Assembly: GCA_026413225.1 (NCBI GenBank)
Contig: CM048591.1
Coordinates: forward strand, 71,078,052-71,142,051
Length of the DNA: 64,000 nucleotides
Reading direction: 5' to 3'
DNA from: Otis tarda
Taxonomy: Eukaryota; Chordata; Aves; Otidiformes; Otididae
The notes beneath the pieces are model-generated. The model had not been told where the DNA came from, made no database searches, and saw nothing but the letters and a program-made list of their open reading frames with translations. This document shows, piece after piece, positions 62,442 to 64,000 of this stretch (positions are counted from its first letter, which is position 1; every line of letters begins with the position of its first letter). The translations under genes were made by a program, and so were the position numbers.

Positions 62442-64000
62442 TGGATGCTTTCGGTACTACCTTCAGTAAGCAATAAGCAGTCTGTAATAATGACACAATT
62501 CATTTTGTGAAACAAGTTTGTGTCAAAGGACACTGTCACCCTCTTTCTTTGTTAAAGCTCAAGTCCAGAATTAATGATAATAGTTCATCTTATGTGTTGT
62601 AGTATTTCAAGAAATCATTCAACAAAGGCTGCAACTCAAAATCTGTATACTTATCCTACTGATTTCAGTGGTTTGTGGGTTGGGGCTTTTTTATGTTGTT
62701 GTTGTTTGGGGAGTGGGTTTTTTTTGTGTGTGTGTGTTTTGTTTTGTTGTTGGTTTTTGGTTTTGTTTTTCTACTTAAAGCCACTACTTTGGCACAATGT
62801 CCTTTCTTCATTGTTGCTGTAATGCATTACACGAGATATGGTCTTGTAATGGAGAACAGGGCTCACTTTTAAATATGCCAAGTTATTAGAGAAAGTCCAT
62901 TAAATTTTACACGTGGCAAAATGTGGCAAAAAACTCTTTGCAGTTTGGCACATCAGAAATATTATGCGTTTTTTAAAGAAGACCCCTTTAGTCTGCCAAC
63001 ATCTTTTCAATGTGTCAGCAATTTATGTACTGACTACAGTTAGGATGCATCTGTTTCACATACACTGCGTAGGACGTGTAACTGATGAAATAGTGTGTGT
63101 TACAGTGAGATGAACATATCAGTAAATTTCACTTGATGGTAGCACTAGTAATGTGTGTAGCCTGTACAAATTTTTAAGAATTCAGTTAAAAATATTGTTC
63201 TGACGTAATTTCATTTAGTTTAATGGCCATTCTCAATGTTAATGTTTTGTTAACAGTGAGCACACCAGTGATAGTATTTCCAGCATAAGGCATGTATTTG
63301 CAATTACAAAAAAACCCACTGAACACTGACCTTACAAACTACACTGGAACTGCAGAATATCTTAAAAATCCTGCTCGAGCATTCTTTACTTCACTGAATA
63401 AAACATCTTTGAAGTACTGAAAAAGATTATTAGTGTGTTGTGCACATTTATAAATACTCTTTCACAGCTGATGTGCTATCTGTTTGCAAGAAGTTGTCAC
63501 TTAGGCAGTAAGATAAGACAGGAGATGTACCAAAGTATTGACTACCACCTGAGTTTCTTGCGTATTTACTGGAGTGCAGAGAATGAACAGGAGGGGAAGG
63601 GCTGGAAAAAGGAAAGCTTGGGCGGTTGCCAAGGCCCCAGTGTATGTGTATGAGAAGTTATAATTATGGGCTGCGAGGCTGACTTTTATTGGGCAGGCTT
63701 TTCTGGTGACTTTAGAGCCCCCCTCCGTCCCTTCCCAGGTGGTAGCTGGCTTTCATAGCCAGAATTACTTGATATTCTCAGACATGGCTAAATGGGACCT
63801 CTGCCTCAGGCTTCACATCCTACCAGCTGAAATAAAGTAACAAATGAGAACAGATGACGAAACAGAAATGCGTAGTAAGAGGGAGGAAGAGGAAAAGCAA
63901 AAACAAAAGGTAGGAATAAGAAAGAAAAGGGAAATTGTAGGGGAGGAAGGGATGGCGAAGAAATGAAATGGTTGCAAGTAATGGGCTCTAGGAAGTTGTG

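Larger units (their letters stand above)
35776..64000 (+). other. FBXL17: FBXL17 intron 4, 5' part (runs off the window)
   Basis: Starts with the consensus donor GTAAGT; no acceptor leading to the next expected LRR exon was found. It is AT-rich and T-tract-rich. Recognised contents: the antisense 1.2-kb LTR (38981-40184), a CR1 tail (43561-43724), a candidate alternative terminal exon and 3'UTR-like tract (44508-46200), a solo LTR (48234 to about 48800) and simple repeats. The stretches 35.8-38.9, 40.2-43.5, 46.7-48.2 and 48.8-64.0 kb show no supported gene. Confidence 0.85.

Noticed and set aside
35776-64000. Search for the next FBXL17 LRR exon (expected V-T-D start)
   Set aside because: No such coding segment with flanking splice sites was seen, so the gene is recorded as continuing past the window.
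1-64000. CRISPR arrays, operons, prophage, tRNA or rRNA genes
   Set aside because: This is vertebrate nuclear DNA with introns and CR1 elements; no regular spacer array or folded RNA gene was recognised by eye.

Overview
This window is nuclear DNA from a bird. It is AT-rich, with one sharp CpG island, and it carries several copies of the avian CR1 LINE (3' ends reading CTAGATGACCTTT...TTCTATGATTC) and solo LTRs of two avian endogenous-retrovirus families. The species cannot be fixed from sequence alone.

The one protein-coding gene recognised is FBXL17, the F-box/leucine-rich-repeat substrate adaptor of an SCF (SKP1-CUL1-F-box) ubiquitin ligase, on the + strand. The CpG island and 5' region span about 17.69-19.22 kb. 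Coding exon 1 is 18170-18934 (255 codons), exon 2 is 30980-31102 (41 codons, rest of the F-box), exon 3 is 34618-34875 (86 codons, LRRs) and exon 4 is 35644-35775 (44 codons, LRRs). All four junctions are phase 0 with GT/AG sites and the reading frame is unbroken for 426 codons. The remaining C-terminal LRRs (roughly 275 residues in the human protein) were not found, so intron 4 runs past the right edge (more than 28 kb).

Layout. 1-17.7 kb: gene-free upstream DNA with three CR1 fragments (5.3-6.4, 9.5-10.7, 14.4-15.8 kb), two solo LTRs (6.9-7.5, 11.9-12.5 kb) and simple repeats. 17.7-18.9 kb: FBXL17 promoter and exon 1. 18.9-31.0 kb: intron 1, with a 0.63-kb LTR, a 1.15-kb LTR and two CR1 fragments. 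31.1-34.6 kb: intron 2, with an antisense 1.13-kb LTR. 34.9-35.6 kb: short intron 3. 35.8-64 kb: intron 4, with a third 1.2-kb LTR, a CR1 tail at 43.6 kb, an LTR at 48.2 kb, and a candidate alternative terminal exon with a 3'UTR-like tract and poly(A) signals at 44.5-46.2 kb.

The points most worth checking are an apparent N-myristoylation motif plus cysteine clusters in the FBXL17 N-terminus, a short uORF in better start context than the main ATG, the possible alternative last exon, and a 1.15-kb LTR family (three copies, each with a perfect 5-bp target duplication) whose TATA-to-poly(A) interval is very long and carries a shared open frame. I found no convincing new multi-gene system; the window is mostly ordinary bird gene plus retroelements.
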